A stretch of 64,000 nucleotides of DNA from assembly GCA_008729055.1 (NCBI GenBank), contig SDUX01000004.1, positions 2,916,172 through 2,980,171 on the forward strand, in the 5' to 3' direction. Under the pieces are notes generated by a model. It searched no databases. It was not told the origin of the DNA and saw nothing but the letters and a program-made list of their open reading frames with translations. Below are positions 42,720-53,100 of this stretch, piece after piece (the first letter of the stretch is position 1; every line of letters starts with the position of its first letter). The position numbers and the translations under genes were made by a program. This stretch comes from Pyropia haitanensis. Taxonomy: Eukaryota > Rhodophyta > Bangiophyceae > Bangiales > Bangiaceae.

Positions 42720-43247
42720 AAAACACGCCGTCGCCGCAAAACAAGATCCGCAAGGGCAGACGAGAGAACCTCTTCATGGCTCTCCGAGCCTTCAGACACG
42801 CCGTCTCTCCTCCCGCAATCGTGTGGTGTGCAAGAAGGTAGCCCACCCCTCGCCGTCGTATCCCCCAGTCACCAACGATTGCTCGTGCACATTGTCCAGT
42901 CGTCAAGACAGGGCGTGTCTGGCTGCGTGCGCCCACGGAAATACAGCCTGTGTTTTGTGCATTCGCAGACACTTTCCAGATGTCGTCAAGATACGCCCTG
43001 AGGTCGCGAGCGCGTTGCACAAGATGGCGAGACGGGGGAACGCGTGCGGTAACCCGCATGCTCCGCATGCTCCCCTTGTCTCCCTTGCCTTATCGCTGTA
43101 GCAGCACGGCCCCCAACCCGCGACAGTGTTTGCTGCGACCTTCCCCCCCCCGCGCCCCCGCTCTTCCCCACCTTCGACCCCCCTTTCCCCTCTGTCGTCC
43201 TCGTCGTCCTTGTTTTGGCCCTCCGTCGTCAATGACGGGCAGGCGGC

Positions 43248-44223
43248 ATGGCGGCCAAACCACGGCGGTCGCTGCCGTCGGCAGCCGCCACGGCGGTGCG
43301 CCGGTTTGTGGTGGTGGCGGTCGCTGCCGCGGCCGCCGGGGCGGCCGTTGCGGGCCCGGCCGGGGGGGCGGCGGCGGCCACGGTTATGGGTGGGGGGCGC
43401 GGGCGGCGGGCGCATGGTCACCCGGGTGGTCACGGGGGGGCGCGGGGGGGCGGGGGGGAGCGCCGCCGCCGCCGACGTGGGCGCGCAGGCGAGCGAGCGG
43501 CAGGTGAAGCGGCGGCGGATCCTGGCCGCGTCGGGGGTGGAGGAGGAGGAGGATAAGGAGGTGGACGAGGCGCTGCTACGTGGGGCGGCGCCGCCAACGG
43601 GCGACGGCGGCGGCAGCGGCGGCGGTGGTGGCGGCGGCGGCACCGGTCATGGTGGCGGCCACGGTGGTGGGCACGGCGGTGGCGGCCACGGTGGTGGGCA
43701 CGGCGGTGGCGGCCACGGTGGTGGGCACGGCGGCGGCGGCGGCCGTGGCCATGCCCACGGGGGGGGGGGGGGGGGCGGCTTGGCCTCCCCGGCGGGGCGG
43801 GCGCCGGGCGGTGGTGGCGGCGGCGGCGGCGGCGGTGGCAGTGGCGCGCACCACCGGCCGGCGGCGGCGGACGCGGGCAGCTACTTTACCTACGTCCACC
43901 GCGCCTTCCACATCACCGATGCGGAGGACGGGGAGACCAGCCCGGCCGGCCGGCCCCGCCGCCCCGCCCGGTCGCTGCCGTCGCGTAGCCTGCTCGGCCG
44001 GTCCGCGTCGGCCGACCGGGGCTCGCCGCCGTCGCCGTGGCGGGGCGACAGGAAGAAAGAGGAGGCCGACGACACGGACGGCGGCGACGGCCGCTCGCCG
44101 CGCGGCCACCGCAACTGTGGCGAAGAGGTGAGCGCGGGAAGGGCGGAGGTGTGCGCCCGAGGGGTGGTCGGCAGCGCCGGCAATCCACAAATGCAATGCC
44201 TGGAAAAATTATTGTTTTCTTGA
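43248..44223 (+). CDS. Gly/His-rich protein with N-terminal hydrophobic segment, unknown
   Basis: The ATG at 43248 opens MAAKPRRSLPSAAATAVRRF followed by a hydrophobic stretch (VVVAVAAAAAGAAVAG), like a signal peptide or anchor. The frame then changes at G-runs between 43364 and 43460 to one encoding an acidic/basic segment (RQVKRRRILAASGVEEEEDKEVDEALL). Next comes a GGHGGGHGG repeat (43648-43740) and a more ordinary tail (GSYFTYVHRAFHITDAEDGE, then Arg/Ser-rich). Near its end, GAGGTGAGC at 44125-44133 is a good splice donor, so the last 31 codons to 44223 may be intronic. I do not know the family. The non-random C-terminal half supports coding; the full structure is a guess. Confidence 0.4.
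43648..43740 (+). repeat. 24-bp minisatellite encoding Gly-His repeats
   Basis: About three to four copies of a unit containing CACGGTGGTGGGCACGGCGG, in frame with the protein and giving GGGHGGGH. His-Gly repeats can bind metal ions, but that is speculation here. Confidence 0.75.
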
Positions 44224-44852
44224 AGTTTGTTAGCACACGCGCGTTAGCCAATATTATTCCATGAATTCACGCGGCCATTACGAACACGTAATGTATGACA
44301 AGCACGTCTAAATTTTGGCCCAAGCTGCCCCCACAGAGGGTGCCTCAGAGGACCGAATGAGACCCCCCCCTGATTCGGTGAAAAGACACGAACGAGACTC
44401 CCACCATTCGGGCAAAGGGCGACCGAATGAAACGGGGCCCCATTCGCTCGGGCCAACTTACTGATGACCTCGCGCAGAGTTGCGGTCTCGCCACGCCCGT
44501 CTTGTCCAGCGGCCTGTCGCCGACACTCCCCCCCCTCGTCCTGCCCGCCGCGCCGCGCGGTGGGTGGGTGGCGGCTGTCGACGCATCTCACCGTCTTCAG
44601 TCGCGACCGCCGTCTGCGTCCCGTGTGGATGGTCGGCGTTGGCGGTGGCTGGGCGGCGGCCACCCCCCCCCCCCGGCGGCAGCCCCGACGCGACCGCCGC
44701 CATTGGCGGCCGCAGCGGCCGGCCGCCGCCGCTGGGCGGCGGTGCTCCGAAGTCTCCGCTCCGCGTCGCGGGTGGCGCGGGAGGTGTTGGGCGGAAGCGG
44801 GGGGGTGGCATTCGCGACCGCCCGCCGTCGTGGCGCCGCGGCGGCTCGGGCG

Positions 44853-44890
<38 letters not shown>

Positions 44891-44921
44891 GGCTGTCGCA
44901 GGCGTGTCGCGCACCGCCCGC
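44224..44921. other. Spacer or intron/leader upstream of the transporter
   Basis: Contains a low-GC part (44200-44320) with the short perfect inverted repeat CATTACG...CGTAATG (44276-44282 and 44287-44293), then the dispersed repeat copy at 44370-44455. A CGCGCAG acceptor-like site at 44471-44477 is in phase with the donor at 44128, so this may be an intron. From 44478 on, the frame is open into the transporter. Confidence 0.4.
44370..44455 (-). repeat. Dispersed repeat copy, related to 41790-41875
   Basis: Shares ATTCGGTGAAAA-GACACGAA and following CCATTCGG blocks with 41790-41875, in the same orientation. See that entry for the shared peptide pattern. Confidence 0.4.
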
Positions 44922-46037
44922 ATGGCGTCGTCATGGCGACGGGTGGCCATGACGGTGGCGCTGATGGCCACCTGGTACTCCCTGTCGGCGTCCATCATCC
45001 TCGTCTCCAAGTGGGTGCTGTCGGGCGGCGGCCACTTCCCCTTCCCGCTGACCATCACGACCGTCAGCAACGCGGTCACCGCGGTCTGGTCACTTGTCGT
45101 CACGCGGCACCCGCGGTACCGTGCGGCGCCGCTGACGCGCCAGCAGCTCGTCTCGTACGTGGTGCCCATGGGCGTGTGCACGGCGGCCGAGATTGGGGCG
45201 TCCAACGTCGCGCTCCAGCTGCTGTCCGTGTCGTACGGCACCATCCTCAAGGGCACCGCCCCCGTCTTTGTGATGCTGTGGGGGCTAGCGCTGGGGGTGG
45301 AGCGCTTCAGCGTCCCGCTGCTGGGGTGCCTGCTCGCCATCTCGGGCGGCATTGCGCTCGCGTCGGCGGGGCAGGTGGACTTTGTTCTCGCGGGCTTTGC
45401 GCTGCAGCTGGCCGCGACGGCGCTCGGCGGCTTCCGCTGGGCGCTGACGCAGGTCGCGCTGAAGGGCCGCCGCGCGTCGGCCGCCGCCGCGACCGCCGCC
45501 GCCGCCGCGGCCATGCCGCCGCTCACCGCCACCCTCTACACCTCCCCGGCGACCGCCGCGGCGGTCGCGCCGTTTGCGGTCGCGCTCGAAGGCCGCGCCG
45601 TCGTGGCGCACCTCGCGGCCACCCCCCCCGCGGCAATCACGGCGACCGCCGCCGTCCTTGGCGGCATTGCCAGCTGCGTGTTTGCGCTCCTCCTCGCCGA
45701 GTACACGCTCGTGCGGGACACGTCGTCGCTGGCGCTGGCAGTGGCGGGCGTGTTTAAGGAGCTCCTCACCATCGTGGGGGGGGTGCTGCTGTTTGGGGAC
45801 CACCTGTCGGTGGCGGCGGCGGCGGGGTTTTGTGTCGCCCAGGTGGGCATTCTCGCGTACCTGTACCTCCGCGTGGGGGGAGTGACGACGCCGCTGGGGG
45901 GGGTGGAGGACGACGACGACGTGTGCGGTACCGGCGGGCTGCCCACCGTGGTCGACGACGCCGCGGCGGCCGGGGGGAGCGGGAAGGAGGGGGACAGCGC
46001 CGCGGCCACCGACGCCGCGCCCCTGCTCGGCGGCTAG
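44922..46037 (+). CDS. SLC35/TPT-family nucleotide-sugar or triose-phosphate-type transporter
   Basis: The ATG at 44922 (MASSWRRVAMTVALMATWYS) gives 371 residues and lies just before the first membrane segment. The protein shows the drug/metabolite-transporter fold with about ten hydrophobic helices. Family blocks include LMATWYSLSASIILVSKWVL, a FPFPLTITTVSNAVTAVWS segment, GASNVALQLLSVSYGTILKGTAPVFV, GFRWALTQVALK and LALAVAGVFKELLTIVGGV. These fit the SLC35C2/SLC35E group of TPT-domain proteins, which exchange nucleotide sugars or phosphorylated metabolites across Golgi, ER or plastid membranes. An Ala-rich insertion after ALKGRRA and an acidic Ala/Gly tail are lineage-specific. The substrate is not predictable. 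A Golgi role would pair with the GT47 enzyme functionally, but they are not neighbours. The gene is convergent with VPS13. Confidence 0.88.
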   Translation: MASSWRRVAMTVALMATWYSLSASIILVSKWVLSGGGHFPFPLTITTVSNAVTAVWSLVVTRHPRYRAAPLTRQQLVSYVVPMGVCTAAEIGASNVALQLLSVSYGTILKGTAPVFVMLWGLALGVERFSVPLLGCLLAISGGIALASAGQVDFVLAGFALQLAATALGGFRWALTQVALKGRRASAAAATAAAAAAMPPLTATLYTSPATAAAVAPFAVALEGRAVVAHLAATPPAAITATAAVLGGIASCVFALLLAEYTLVRDTSSLALAVAGVFKELLTIVGGVLLFGDHLSVAAAAGFCVAQVGILAYLYLRVGGVTTPLGGVEDDDDVCGTGGLPTVVDDAAAAGGSGKEGDSAAATDAAPLLGG

Positions 46038-47124
46038 GCCCCGCTGCCGGCCGCGTCGGCCGCCACAGCGGCGGCGGCTGTGCCGTTTGGGGTGCAGGTG
46101 GTGGACGCCGGCGGCGGCGGCGTGGCGGGCGCTCACCCCCCTGCCGCCGCTGGCGCTATCGCCGCCGCGGTGGCGCCCGCGCGGGCGCCCGCCGCCCACG
46201 CGGCCGCGGCAGTCGAGGCGTGGCCGCCATAGCCGCAGGGGGGGCAAGGGAGTGGCGGGCGGGGGGGGGAGGGGGGGGATGCGTGAAGCGGGGTTGGGGG
46301 GGGGGGCGGTGGGAAGGCGCGTGCGCCGCCGCTCGTGGGTACGTGGATCGCCCGTCCCCCCCTTCGCCTCTTTCCGCCCCCCTCCCTCCATTGTCGGTGC
46401 TTGCACGCGTCGCGCTGGCGGCTCGGCAGTGGCGGGCCGCACGCGCGGGCGCGCCCGGCAGAGGCGACAGGCCAGGGGCGCCCCCCCCACCCCCCCCCCC
46501 CCCCCCCGCCCTTGCCGGCCGTGACACCTGCTGCGGCCGCCCGCGACGCGACGTTGGGTCCCCGACTGGGGGTCAAGGGGGGGAGGAAGGGTAGGCGCGG
46601 GCGCGGCGCACACGCTGCCCGCCGCGGGCGGCCGCGGCTGCCGACGGGGGGCTGCCCCGTCGGCTGTTTCCCCCCGAGCCATCGCGGCGCGTGCCTCCCG
46701 TAGCGGCTCGGCGACGCCGTGACGGCGGCGCGGCGGCCGGCCGGCCGGGCGCGTCGTGGGAGCGGCCGCGGGAGGGCGGGTCGGCGGCGGTCGCCCGCCG
46801 CCGCCGCGCGGCGGCTGCCCAGCCGGCGGGCTGCGCCGTGCGTGGGGCCGTCACGACGGCGCGAGGCCGCGGGTGCCGCGTCGGGGCGAGGAAGACGATG
46901 CATGGTGGGTAGGTCGATGGGTGTACTATACATATGGAATACTGCCACCCCCACCGGTCTCTTCCCTCTCCCTGTCAGAAAAAGATATAGAAAAAATAAC
47001 ACCCTCGAGGGTGTGGGGGAGGCGGTCGCCGCCTCCCCAAAGCCGTCCCCCGCGTCCTCGTCCGCCGCCCACCCCCGTGCCCCCTACGCCGCTCGCCACA
47101 ACCCCCTCCCCCCCCCAGCGCGCC
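46038..47124. other. Convergent intergenic region between transporter and VPS13
   Basis: GC-rich sequence with G-runs near 46261-46310 and C-runs near 46491-46507. A lower-GC island at 46920-47010 contains GTACTATACATATGG and an A-rich stretch (AAAAAGATATAGAAAAAATAAC), probably 3' end signals for one of the two genes. No gene is recognisable. Confidence 0.45.
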
Positions 47125-50100
47125 CTACTCGCCAATCCCCTCCAGCCCGTCGGCCGGGTGGCGCAGCGCCGACCCTTCGGGTGCTTCGTAAAAGATGGAC
47201 CGCGACGCGCGGCGGGTGGCAACGTCCCCCGCCCAGCCGCCGCCCACCACGCCGCCGCCCCCCACCCGCGAGCCGCTGACGCTCGACGTTGACGCGTCCG
47301 CGCCGCCGCCGCCGCCACCCCCACCGCCGCCGCTGCCAGCCGTGGCGGCGAGCACGCCCGACGCGGCGGCCGTGGCGGCCGCGTCGACGTCGTCGTCGTC
47401 CTCCTCCGACTCGGACGAGGTGACCTGGTCGACGGGCAGCACAAACGGCGCGTCGCTGGCGCCGCCGCCGCCGCCGCGGCCACCCCCCGTTCGCCGCCGC
47501 CACACGGTGCCCTTGCCGCCGTCGGCGGCGGCGGTGTCGGCGGGCGCCGCGTCCCGGTCCGACCCCCCCCCCAGGAGCGTATGCTCGAGCTTGGCAAACG
47601 TCAGCCCGCTGAGGATGGAGCGCAGCTGGGAGAGCCCCTCGGTGGCAAAGTGGCGGAGCAGCTCCGCGGCGAGCTCCCCCGGGTTGTACCGCGCGTCCGC
47701 GACGGTGACGCCCGCCACCGCCAGCGGCACGTCCCGGAGGGTGGGGAGGAAGCGGAGGACGTGGCGCAACGCGGGCGGCACGCCCGCATCGCTGCCGCCA
47801 ACGTAGCGGCCCGAGTTGGAGTAGGTCAGCCGGACGGTCAGCGGGGAGAGGCTCGCCGCGCGGATGTAGGTCGGCACCAGCACCGAGTCGACCTCGGCTT
47901 GCAGCGACGCGACGCCCACGGCGGTGCCTTTGGCGCCGCCAGCGGCGGGCGGCGGGCCGGGCAGGGCGGCGCTGCCGGTCAAGGCCGCCGCCGACCCGGC
48001 GGCAGCGCTGGTAACGGCCGTCGACGACGAGCCGCCGCCGGTGCTGCCGCCGCCCGTCTGGGCAGAGGCGCCCGCGGGTGCCGACGAGCCGCCCGAAAAG
48101 GACGAGCCGCCAACGCCGCCGCCGCCGCCGCCACTGCTGCCGCTGGCGCTGCTGCCGCCCACCCGGCGCGTCGACGATGGCCGGTGCTCCTCCCGGTGGG
48201 CCCCGCTCTCCCGGTGTAAAAAGTCGTCGACGGACGTGGACACGCTGCCCGACAGGCCAATGCCGAGCTTGACCAAAAAGTCGACCAGGTTGCTCTCCAG
48301 GCCCACCACCAGCGGCGCGAGCGCCAGGTGCGCGCCCTCCCAGTACTGCAGCTGCGACGGGTTGAGCGCCGTAAACGGCTTGAGCACCGACGCCGTCACC
48401 GCCAGCAGCGGCGTCGCGGCGCCGCCCGCCGCGCCCGCCGCCGCCGCCGCGTCCCCGCCGCCGCCGCCGCTGCCGCCGCCGCCGGCAGCCGCCACGCCCG
48501 CCCCCCCGCCACCAGCCTGGCCGTCGCCACCGGCATCCCCCCCGGCGTCGCCACCCCCCCCACCGCCATCGTCGACGACGCGGCGGCCGAGGACGGTGGG
48601 GAGCCACGCGGCGGCCATGTGGTTCTCCACCCGCGCGTCCATGACGAGCGCGTCGAGCGTGAAGCGGCTCGCCGACACGCACGTCTGGACGACCAGGTGG
48701 TCGAGGCGCGCAAAAAGGACCGGCCCGGCGGCAAGGCCCTGCAGCGACACCTGCACGCCCCGCAGCGAGACGGTGCCGAGCAGCGCGACGCGGTCGGTCG
48801 GGTCGGCCAGCACCGGTTCCGTCGACATGAGCACCTTGCGCACGGTCGTGGGGGGAGCGGGGGTCGCCGCCGCCGCCGCCGCCGCCGCTGCTGCTGGGCG
48901 GTGCAGGCCGGTCGCGGCCGCGGCGGCCGACGCGGCCGCTGCAACGTCCGCCTCGGCCGCCGCGAGCGAAGAAGCCAACACGGCCGACAGCGAGCGGGAG
49001 CGCGACACGTGCGGCGCATCCTCCCTCCCGCCGTCGCTGCCCGCACCCGACGCCGCCGCCGCGGCGGCCGCGGCAGCCGCGTCGGGTCCCGGGTCGGACA
49101 CGCCGCCCAGGCTGGGCCGCGGGGAGCCGGCAGGGTGGCTCGCCGCACCCCCCCTTTCCCCATCCCCCTCCCCCCCCCCCGCAGCAGCGGGCGACGCGGC
49201 CCGCGCCTTGGCCGTCCGCGCCGACGGGTACACGTGCAGGACGCGCACGAGGCCGTCGCTCACCACCTGCACGCGCAGCCCCGCGGCGCCCGGCCCGACC
49301 CGCCACTGCCCGTCGCGCGCCGCGTCGGGCCGCACCTCCACCGCCGCGTGGCGGTCAAGCGCCGGGAACGCAACCCCGCCGCCCACCCCCCCGCCACCGC
49401 CGCCCGCCACCGCGCGCACGCCGCGTGACGGTGGCGGCGGCGCAGCGCGGCCAATCGAGACCGCCCGGTCCGAGCGGGAGACGTCGGCCCAGCCAAAGAG
49501 CGCCGTCGCGCCCGCCTCGGGGCCGGCCGTCGCGGTCGCGCCGAGGCCGCGGAAGCGCCGCGGCGCGACCGCCAGCGGCTCGCCCGTGTGGTTGACCACC
49601 CGGTAGCGGGGGCCAAACGGCGGGCGCGGCAGGAAGCGGACGACCCGGCGCTTGCCGTAGAGCCCAATGCTGACGCCAATGAGGATGACGCCAAAGGTCG
49701 GGTGCAGCGCGTCGCGGGCGCCTGGCACGCGGCCAATCGCGTCGGACGGGTCCGAGTTGAACGCGCTCACCGTGTGGCGGGTGGTGTGCTGCCGCCGCCA
49801 GTGGCGAATGCGCCCGCCGCCGCCGGGGCTGTCGGCGGCCGACCCCCCCCGCCCGCCGACGGGGAGCCCCCACATGCCCCAGCTGCCGCCGCCCCCCGAC
49901 AGCAGGTGCCGGTGGGGCTCCCCCCGCTCCAACGCCGCAACGGTCATGGCGTGGGAGCCCGTGACGGACAGGTCAATCGCGCCACTGACGCGGCAGCCCG
50001 CAAAGCGCACGAAAATGGCGCGCGTGTCCTTGGACGACGCCCGGTGAAGGGGCTCCCGCGCGCCAGGCGTCACGACCGTCGCGGCGGCCGACAGGGAGAC

Positions 50101-53100
50101 GGCCGCCGCCGCGGCGGCGGCGCCCACGTGGCCGCCGCTGCCGACGCCACCGCCGCCCCATGGGTTGAGGTCGTGCGCCACCTCCAGCGTCGCGCCCGTC
50201 TCGTTGACCACCTCCAGGCGTGGCAGCAATGCGACGTCCACCACGCCGGGCTTGGCGTAGCGGGTGGTGGAAAACGCCGCCGACGACGCGCCCGCCGCGC
50301 CGGCCGACCCGCCGGCCCCACCGTCCGCGCCGGGCACCGCGTCGAGCGCGGCGCTCACCTCGAGCACCAGCCGGTAGACGAGGCCCCGCCGGTGGTGCCC
50401 CGCGGGCACGTCCACCTTGACGCTTCCGCCCGGCGGCGGAAACCGCACGTACCGCGACGCGCCGTGCCCGACCGACACGTTCACACTCGACTGCACCCAA
50501 AACAGGGGCGCCCCGTGGACGAGGTCAAAGTGCGCGGGCGTGCCGCCGTCGGCGCCGTCCACGCCCCCGCCGCCGCCGTCGCCGCCGCGGCCGCCCGCCG
50601 CGACCGCGACGGCGCGGCCAACGTGGTCGTGCGTCACGTTCCACAGGCCGTCGAGCCCGCCCCCCACCACCGGCAGCGTCGCGACCGCCCGGTGCAGCGC
50701 GTTGGCGGGCGGCTCGGCCACCCGCAGGATGATGTTGCGCACCTGGTTGGACAGCCGGTACGGCGCGTCCACCGACAGCCGGACACTGCCGACGGGCGTG
50801 ATGGCCGCGCGGAGGAGCACACACCCAAGCGACGGCAGCCGCCGGATGGCCTGCGACAGTAGCCCCGACGGGCCGCCCGCCGTGTCGGCGCCGGCGGGCA
50901 CATGCAGCCGCAGGTGCTCCGCGTCCGCCGCCGACACGCCCGGCGGCGGGTCACCCCACTCGCCACCGCCGCCGCCCTCGCTCGCCGCCGCCGACCCTCT
51001 GCCGGCGGTGCGGTCGGCCGCGACGGCGGCGGGCAACAGCTCCAGCGGCCGCACGGGCGCGACGAGCGGCAGGTCCGCGACAACGTCGACGCGGCGGAAG
51101 CGGAGCGGCGCGGTCCACGCGCCGCTCGGTTCGCGGACGGCGACCCAGTAGGGCCGCCGCGGCGCGACGGTGAGGAGCGGCACCACCTCCCCGGGCGCGA
51201 GCGTGACTAGCTGCTGGAGGTGCGGCCGCGGCCGGGTCGTACGCGACACGCCCGCCGCCGCCGCCGCGGCGGCCGACGCGGCCGTGCCCGTGCCCGTCGA
51301 CCGGGCGTGGCGGGAGGAGGGGACGGTGGCGGTGGTGGGGGGGGCTTCCCCGCCAGAGATTGACCGCCGCCCGCCCGACGCAAAGCCTATGCCCAGGGGC
51401 TTGATGAGTGGCGCCCTGCCCGCCTCTCCCCGGGAGGAGCCGATACTGCCCCTGCCCAGGCGGGAAAAGAAGCCACCCGAGTGGACACTCTGGCCACGAG
51501 AGCTCACCGCCGCCGCGCTTCCCCCCCGCGGCGGCGCCAACCGGTGGGTGGCCGCCGCGACCGCCGCGCGCGTCAGCCGCGGGGCGGTCACAAACGGCAC
51601 CGCCGCGAGGTCCGCGACGCCCACGGTGAGCGTCTCGCGCTCGGCGACGCGGCGGACGAGGGAAGAGAGGAGGCCCTCGCGGCGGCGGCGGTCGTCGAGG
51701 AGGAACTGCATGGACACGGGGAGCAGGTTGACCAGCTCCGCGCTCGGCGCGACCGACACAGACGTGAACCGCACGCGGCCGCCGGGTGCTAGCGGCGGCA
51801 GGGGGGGCGCCCCCGTGGTGGCCGCCCCCGCTGCCGACGGCAGCGCGGCACCGCCCGCCGCCGCGGCGCCGGCAGGCTCGATGGCCATCCCTCCACTCCC
51901 CGACCCGTCCGACGGGAGCTCCATCACAGAGGGAGGCGAGCGGCCGCGGCCACCCCCCCGCCTCCCTCCCGGTGGCGGCTCGGCCGCAAACCCCCGCCCC
52001 CCCGACGCGAGCGCTGACAGCGACCGCGGCACGCACAGCACCACGTACGCGGCGCGCTCCCCCGACGACGGCGGGCCCGGCGGGGGTGGCGGCGGCAGCG
52101 GCGGCCCCGCCAACGACCGCCGCGGCGGCAGCAGCGCGGGTAGGGGGCGGATGCCGGCCAGGCGGCGGCGGTCGGCGCCTCCCATCCCACCCACGCCGCC
52201 CCCCCCTCGGCCGCCAGCCGCTGCGGACGCCGCCGCGGCCGGTGGCCGCGACGGGCGGGGCACCCGCGGGCACCCCACCACCAGCGCCGTGCCCGGCCGC
52301 ATCCGCGCCACGTCCACCGGCGCCGACAGCCCGTACGCCTTGGTCGCCGACCCGGGCCGCACGCGCAGCGCGGCGGGCGCGCTGCCACCCGCGGCCGCAA
52401 AGACGCCGCCGCCGCGGGGCACGCGCAGCGTGCCGCTGTCGGCGGCAGCGGCCGCGGCAGCAGCGGCGCTGCCGGCGCCGTCATCATCGCCCCACCCATC
52501 GTCGAGGCTCGCATAGACGGTGTGGCCGGGCAGCCGGTTGAACAGCTGCAGCGGCGCGTGCACCGCCACGTTGATACACAGGTCCACATCCTCCGAGACG
52601 GTCCACAAAAACACGGCGCCACCACTTCCTCCCCCTCCCCGTGCCGTCGCCGCACCAGGCCCGCCGCCGCCACCGCCGCCACCCACCCGCAGCGGCCGCA
52701 CGTGGTAGGTGCCAAAGCTCTCATCCGGCGCGACGCCCCAGCCCTCAATCGCCACCCACATCCGCCGGCGGGCGGCAAGCGCGGCGGCGCGCGCGCTCTC
52801 CGCCGCCACCGCCTCTCGCCGCTCCACCCGCTCCGCGCCGCGGCGGGAGCGGTGACGCCGCCGACGCCGCGGGAGTAGCCCAGTGGCCAGCGAGCTGCTG
52901 CCGCCGCCGTGGCCGCTGCCGCCGCCATCGCCGTCGCTGCTGTCCCCCCTGCCACCCCGGCCGTCCCCGCCGTCGAGGTCCGAGTCGGACGCGTCACTCC
53001 CACCCGCCGCCGACGGCAGCAGCGAGGCGGGGAGGTCAAACGGGGCCACGTCCCCCGGCTGCACCTCAATCAGCGGTCCGGCGTCACCAAAGTCCCGGCC

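Larger units (their letters stand above)
40903..43247. other. Intergenic region with short repeats, partly low GC
   Basis: From 40903 to about 41560 the sequence is GC-rich with G-runs. From 41560 to 43100 it is much less GC-rich (for example ATTTTTTGTCATTCAATTATG near 41601). This part contains a dispersed repeat at about 41790-41875 related to 44370-44455, a 32-bp tandem repeat, and a perfect hairpin at 42681-42719. A minus-strand frame at 43068-42637 starting with ATG has varied, protein-like composition (DLRAYLDDIWKVSANAQNTG) but no family I can name. No gene is asserted. Confidence 0.45.
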
